Below, piece by piece: positions 58,767-64,000 of a DNA stretch of 64,000 nt. The notes beneath the pieces are model-generated. The model was not told the origin of the DNA and searched no databases. It was given only the letters and a program-made list of their open reading frames with translations. Position numbers and translations under genes: made by a program. How positions within the stretch are numbered: the first letter of the stretch is position 1; every line of letters begins with the position of its first letter. This DNA is from Pyrrhosoma nymphula (Eukaryota > Arthropoda > Insecta > Odonata > Coenagrionidae): contig OY754332.1 of NCBI GenBank assembly GCA_963573305.1, positions 140,051,977-140,115,976 on the forward strand. Direction: 5' to 3'.

Positions 58767-59290
58767 GTCAATAGGGTAAGCTAACAGCTGATAAAATTAA
58801 ATGTTGTGAACTTAATTTTAAAATAATATACCAAGTTCTTAAACTAAGAAGTTTACATATGATTTTTTAGAAATTTTTATAAATATGATTTATCCATTCA
58901 TAACTTTTATTACATTTTGGAATATAATTGTTTTCTTTTAAAATTTTTTATCTGTTTTTGACTGAAAAATGCTGTGCATTCTATAAAAATAGTTAAAAAA
59001 TAAACGAAACAAAGGTAGATTTTAATGTTGTGATAGAAATTGTACTTTTTGTTTTGTGTATATTTATGTTTTTTATTACTATTAAATGGGTTTGTCTTTT
59101 ACTTTTAAGAAATTATAATTTCTGACAATTGAACAGGTAACTAAATATATTATTACATTTTTATTTATTTATTTATTTTTTATCTTTTTTTAAACTTGAA
59201 CTAATGTACTAATGTATAAATATAGTATTTAATCGATTTTAAATATGTATTGAACTACCTAGTGAAAATAAATAGACATAAATAAGAGCA

Positions 59291-59321
59291 CCTGCCGACA
59301 AGCCTGGAAAGGCTTAGCAGG
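59291..59321 (+). promoter_or_regulatory. 3' UTR stem-loop of the LINE
   Basis: CCTGC pairs with GCAGG and AAGCC with GGCTT around a TGGAAA loop. The hairpin lies about 525 bp downstream of ORF2. Terminal stem-loops in several LINE groups are recognised by the element's own RT; that role is inferred here. Confidence 0.55.
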
Positions 59322-59559
59322 ACTTAAAAGGTATCCTATGTATGTTATGTATGATAAATGGCTTGACTGTATTGTATATATCAGTTTGCTATAATAATAA
59401 TAGCGATCGTAATTTTATAATATAAATTATAATCTTCGAATGTATGTCAATTCCAATGTAATTGTTTTGTAATTCAATCTTATCTGTTTTGAAATTGTAA
59501 TTTTTCTTGTAAAAAATATAAATGCAACATATATGTACATGCAAATATTCGAATATCAT

Positions 59560-62455
59560 TCTATTATTCTAATTTAATCACATCCGAATTAAATTATCCG
59601 GTTAATCCGAATCCTACCGTTTCAGTGTTTCACATTCAAATGCGCCGTCATGCGATTGAATATTAGCAAGTTAGAGGACACTCAAAGGATAGATTTACAA
59701 ACCACCAGGCGAGAAAAATCGAACGAGGTGTTTGGCTTGCCAGCAAAGTCTCAGGAAGGAAATGAAGTTTAATGAATGACGTAAATTTCTCGCCAGGGCC
59801 TCGGTTGGGCCCCTACCTAGCGAGTTAAGGGGATACGGGTGACGTCGATTTGGGAAGTTCCGTGCCAAATGGGTGCTTTCACCCCTTTCTCTCCCTCTTT
59901 CTCTCAGAGGGAGTTTTGAAAGTGATTCTTGAAGACGGAGAAGATATATCACTTAATTGATACTTGCGCTAGCAGTCATCAGGTGGTGGAAACCAACTGA
60001 TGAGGTCATTGCCATCGTTAGAGGAATATGCAAGATTGGTGGGGAGAGATCCTAAGGGCATGCATTGACCCTGGATGCAGAATTAGCCTGATCTCAGCGA
60101 AAAGGGGACTATGGGTTCAAAAGTTTTGGCTCATTTCAGCGGAAGGAACGCATTAGTATTTCTAATACCTTTCCTCAATGTCAGCTTTCTATCCTTAACC
60201 TCTTAAATCTTACGCCCACGTGGCAATGTGTGAGGTGGTTAACAGATTTCGAAATTAGGTCAGGAGTGTTGTATCTTATTCCACTCCATGAATCCTAAAC
60301 CACGATTCATGGCGGGGAATTTAATGTAACATCTTCCGTCAATAGCCATCGAAACTGGATGTAATTTTTGAAATGTTACTTTATTTCATGAATGGGTATG
60401 AAATATTCCATAAAAAATCATTTGACTTTATCGGAATCCGAACCCGGATCTCCTAGATGCCGTTCAGGTACGTTAGCCAGTTACCAAACCATCATTGTTC
60501 AAGACGAATTTCAGTAGGTGGTTATAGCACTAATATTACTTTAGCCTAATTCTGGAGCTAATAACTTTCCTTTCACTGTCAGTGATTTCCAAAAAGGGTG
60601 TTATAACAAAGCTTCGGTCATTGTCGTGTAGTTTTTACTGTTGTAGTTGCAATGTTATGCATATAGATTAAATTTCAAAATAATTTAAAATTAATGTTTG
60701 TACTTATAATAACACAATTCCGGCTGATATAAAGACCAGCAAATGTAGCCTTTGCTTGGACACCATTGGCCGATAGATCGGGCCACTGGGACTGAAGGCG
60801 AGAGTTCAAGGGAAAAATACACAAAAACTCTGCCTTAAAACAATGTGTGTATAGTTTACCCCACTTGAGTAACACCTACCTTTTCATTGCATTGTCTATT
60901 AGAAAACAGAAATTAAGTTTCCACTGTAATGTTTCCTAATGTTTGAAACTTAAGGGAAAGAGTGCTGAAGAGTTTTATATAATCTTTACTTTTCGTTCTC
61001 ATTTAATAATCTTTGAAGGATGTTTGTTGGTTATCATACTTCTGTTATTTACGTGGGTTAAATTGTGATAAGGGGAGCTTGAAAAAATATTTCTCGATCA
61101 TGCTCTAATAAATGGCAAGGTTAACTTGATATTCATATTCATTTTAATAACGCAGACGGAATGCAAATACTTTTGAAAATTTTTAATTTGGAGGTTCTAT
61201 AGAAAAACGTGGTATATTACTATTTGTGTAGCGAAGAGCTGAGCATATGACTTTGGAAATTATAAATTGTTTATAAGGGTTTCTAATTTCGGCTTCAAAG
61301 GCCGATAAATGAAATGTGTGTGCTCGTGCATCCGAAGTTTAGCAGGTAATATAGCTCGGGCGTATTTAGAAGAAAATGTTGGAGAAAGATGAGGAGGGAA
61401 CTGAGGAAGGAGCTGAGTGATTCGTAGACTCGGATTATTTTAGAAATAAATATAGCTCCCGCTGCCCTGGTTAGACGAAGGAACCGAATACCATATTACT
61501 TAGGTTAATAGCTATATTTTTTGTCGTAAACCATGCGAGCAGATGAATTGGTATATTATAAACAATTGACCTGCAAATTTAGATAACCAGATAGTCCAAT
61601 TTAAAGAACTAGGAGTATGCAATGCACGAGGCATTTCTCGCAAACTAGTTCTTAAATTCAAAGTTGTGAAAATTGCAGATAATGATCGAAACGGATAAAC
61701 ATGAACAAGGATATCAAGAAAGAAATAACGTTGTTTTAACAGCGCAGCGCAGATGAGACCCTTTCTTCGGCTTGATGGTTGTAATACATTCGTATGCGGA
61801 CCGTTTCTCATGCAGGTGAAAACTTCGATTAATTGACATAAATTTTGTTCTTCGATTTCTCTCTGAGCAAACTGTGGTGGATCTCTCATCATCTTAATAC
61901 TCCACTCTTTTATTTGATTGTTAAATCATAAGTATAGGAATATAGTGAGAAATTAATGCTAAAGTTATCCTCAGGTAGGTAATCATCATTTAGCTGTCAT
62001 TGATTCCAAGATGATGAAATTCTCCCAGAACTCTTAATATAAACGCGGCTTAACTATGTTATCTGAGAAATTATCGGCCAATCATATTCAATAATCATTT
62101 TCACGATGTAAGTCCCTCTTTTGTTAAATATATTGCTCCCAGACAATATTTCAGTTTAGGTACCTGCAATTTTATTTAAAATTTTCTTTAGTTTATATCT
62201 GGAACTACCTATTTGAGTTTTGAATTTATAAAAATATTCATTGGGTAATTTTGGCTGTAGTAAACCTTATTTAACTTTAAGTGTAAATATTTATTGCCCC
62301 GAATTAATTAATTATTATTTTCTATGACCTTAATTGTTTGATAGTTGGGGGTGGACAACATTTTATACTTATTTTTAAGTCTTAAAATTCTTCGCACACC
62401 CAATTTTGGGCTAATTGGCATTGGAAACACCATCCATGGATTCTAATTTATTTCC
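59560..62455. other. No gene recognised; tRNA-like SINE head
   Basis: At 60425-60492 (minus) TGGTTTGGTAACTGGCTAAC, then GTACCTGAACGGCATC, then GATCCGGGTTCGGATTCC is a good tRNA-like head. It is followed (minus sense) by AAAGTCAAATG and an AT-rich body to about 60300, so a tRNA-derived SINE of about 200 bp is likely. The frames at 59695-59952 and 61512-61892 (minus, 126 codons) are unrecognised. Confidence 0.45.
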
Positions 62456-62462
62456 TTTTAAG

Positions 62463-62518
62463 TGAAAAAGTCGTATTCCTAAAACTCGCGTATCTCTTTA
62501 ATTTGCCGGTTTCGTTCG
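62463..62518 (+). CDS. Candidate short exon (weak)
   Basis: A polypyrimidine acceptor (TTATTTCCTTTTAAG) precedes 56 bp, followed by a GTAAGA donor. One frame is open: EKVVFLKLAYLFNLPVSF. It ends one base into a codon, which fits the start phase of the next candidate exon at 63037. No family recognised; could be chance. Confidence 0.2.
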
Positions 62519-63036
62519 GTAAGAAATCATGTTGCTATTCTTATTATTTTTGTCTTCATCCTTGATCTCTCAATTGAAGTATTTTTCACCATCACTTGGT
62601 TAGAAACATTTCCTTAAAAATTTTACTTAAAAAAAGAGTTATAATAGGTGCTTCATAATATTCTCTATTTTTTTGTTGAATATGCATGACATTTTGAACT
62701 AATGCTAGGAAAATATATGTTATCATCCTTAATTTTCAGTATGCCTCCTCGAGTTTGGTAATTTTTGCATCTTCATAATTTCTGGGGACAGGAATCATCT
62801 TTTAACTGGGGGAAGTAGAATGTTTTATCATATAATTCACCTTTTCTTTATCCCTTAGATCAATTAAATGCTGATATTTACATTTAAGTTACTAATTTTT
62901 TACCTTTATATCCAATGAAATATAAATTGTCAAGGACTTTGTGGCCGATTAATCAGGCAATGACTGCGTCTAAGGAATCAAAGTAGAATCTGCTTTGCCA
63001 TGTTTCATGATGTCTTCCTTATTTTTTCCATAACAG

Positions 63037-63119
63037 CATTGGGCTTATGTTTGGAATGTGTAATTTCTCCAACTGTACGTGTTCATCAAGCAGCAGCGAT
63101 GTCAATAGTTTTGACACAG
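63037..63119 (+). CDS. Candidate internal exon of an unidentified host gene
   Basis: Strong splice signals: TTCCTTATTTTTTCCATAAC then AG before 63037, and CAG then GTATGT after 63119. The open frame, starting two bases into a codon, reads LGLCLECVISPTV and then RVHQAAAMSIVLTQ, helical in character like one HEAT/ARM-type repeat unit. Joined to the 62463 candidate, the split codon would be GCA (Ala). No neighbour exon fits downstream with a matching phase (the open frame at 63775-63977 would need a different one), so the gene structure is unresolved. Confidence 0.3.
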
Positions 63120-63129
63120 GTATGTGGCG

Positions 63130-64000
63130 TGCAAGGAACTAACTATATGACAAAGAAGATCACTCATTAATTATTTACTGTATAATTCCACCATTCACTG
63201 CAGGCCATTTGAGAAACTATTGCATACCATAATTACATATCTCTTCAACTATTGAAAGAAGAATCATATCAAAAGAATCTTATTTTAATGGATTGATCTC
63301 CTTTTTCTCGCCTTTTGTAATTTATAATTTCAGTGACGCCAGTCACCTTATCCAAATAACCTCACCGAAGATATTCTAAAGTAAATCCAAGAAATATTTA
63401 TCTGAATCGCAAGTCAATTCAAGAATATGTTTGCTTCAAATTCATTTTTACGTTAGTTTCCATGTGAAACTTAACAGTTATCCAAGAAACAAAGGATTTA
63501 TAAGATTTTTGACATGTCAGTGTAACAGATGAAGCTATAGGTTAATTTTTGCCCTGAGTATCTTATCAGAAGTGTTTCAGACATTATGTAAGTCATTGTT
63601 TAAGCATCCACTTTTCTCACGTCTACATGCATATTCGTACATTGTTTTTGTTATGAGTATTAGTAATATATCATTATACACTCAGTAAATGAATTTAACA
63701 CTAAGTCACCATGATGGAATCGCAGTAATTTTTTATAGCAATTATTAAATCCATGAGAACACTTCTGATTTCAGCTGGACTAAGCCGTTCTGCACATGAA
63801 TTCCCCGGGAATGGCAAGTCATATCTTTTGCGCTCTTGTAATCCTTTTGATAACAAACGTCGTGATTTTATTAACTGTTGGGAAAGTTTCCAATCATTCC
63901 TGGTGGTACAAAACTATCCAAATTTAAAGAAATTAACTTCAGTTCCTATAGTCAACGACTCGAGGAATATAATGTAGACTTAAAAAATCCTTTGACATAG
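63130..64000. other. No firm gene; one open frame at the end
   Basis: After a good acceptor (ACTTCTGATTTCAG at about 63774) a frame is open to a stop at 63977, with GLSRSAHEFPGNGKSYLL and then FINCWESFQSFLVVQ. It might be a terminal exon or a chance frame. The rest is AT-rich. Confidence 0.3.

Larger units (their letters stand above)
54590..59545 (+). mobile_element. Apparently full-length, intact two-ORF LINE (CR1/Jockey group)
   Basis: A 5' UTR with promoter elements starts near 54590-54595. ORF1 (54748-55647), a 170-bp A-rich spacer and ORF2 (55818-58766) follow, then an AT-rich 3' UTR of several hundred bases containing a stem-loop at 59291-59321. Both ORFs are uninterrupted, in contrast to every other element in the window, so the insertion is recent. 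ORF2 has an endonuclease and RT but no RNase H. ORF1 has a PHD finger, as in some CR1-group elements of insects. ATATTCGA at 54582-54589 and 59545-59552 may be the target duplication, but 8 bp in AT-rich DNA is weak, so the 3' boundary is uncertain by some hundreds of bases. Confidence 0.85.

Noticed and set aside
61512..61892. 126-codon minus-strand ORF
   Set aside because: Longest unassigned frame on the right, but no motif, no homology I recognise and no splice context; not called as a gene.
1..64000. CRISPR array, prokaryotic operon or phage region
   Set aside because: No regularly spaced repeats, no dense co-directional coding and no ribosome-binding-site pattern; the content is eukaryotic.

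Overview
This is AT-rich eukaryotic DNA, almost certainly from an arthropod and most likely an insect. Operons, bacterial-style ribosome binding sites and dense coding are absent. Almost every long reading frame is a transposable-element protein of a type common in insects: LINEs of the CR1/Jockey, RTE and R4/Dong types, a Ty3/gypsy remnant, a mariner, a PIF1-type helicase remnant, and a multicopy Cys-rich arthropod family. Elements end in SINE or LINE tails, and splice-site-like sequence occurs near the right end. No complete host gene could be shown.

Layout. 0-3 kb is unassigned apart from a 168-bp near-perfect hairpin at 2460-2627. About 3.05-7.64 kb and 10.87-17.37 kb are two diverged, collinear copies of one segment (duplication A and B). 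They are separated by a minus-strand Ty3/gypsy pseudogene (8.54-10.64 kb). Copy B carries a possible secreted-protein first exon on the minus strand (16839-17069). 17.6-18.2 kb is a minus-strand CR1-like LINE fragment. 20.9-21.7 kb is an R4/Dong-like RT remnant. 22.0-27.2 kb is a nest of minus-strand fragments: RTE reverse transcriptase, a frameshifted arthropod zinc-finger family gene, a 303-bp tandem duplication, an RTE endonuclease piece and the 3' end of a Jockey-like LINE.

30.07-30.26 kb is an unusual cluster of GATGTCC/GGACATC words. 33.72-34.10 kb is a 5S rRNA-derived SINE with a perfect 13-bp target-site duplication. 34.85-38.02 kb is a long decayed CR1-like LINE whose 3' hairpin and GTAGAT-like tail recur at five places in the window. 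43.7-44.0 kb is a tRNA-headed SINE. 45.2-46.0 kb is a mariner with intact terminal repeats and an internally deleted, frameshifted transposase. 51.05-52.59 kb is a minus-strand PIF1 helicase pseudogene.

The standout is a LINE at about 54.6-59.5 kb with two open reading frames. ORF1 has a PHD finger, a coiled coil and a C-terminal RNA-binding-type region. ORF2 has an endonuclease and a reverse transcriptase with all catalytic motifs. Its 5' end carries an initiator and a downstream promoter element at the canonical spacing, and its 3' UTR has a stem-loop. It looks recently active and could mobilise itself. Between 62.4 and 63.2 kb two short stretches with good splice signals and compatible phase may be exons of an unidentified host gene. 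I did not find evidence for a new multi-gene system; the novel-looking material is in the structure of the repeats.
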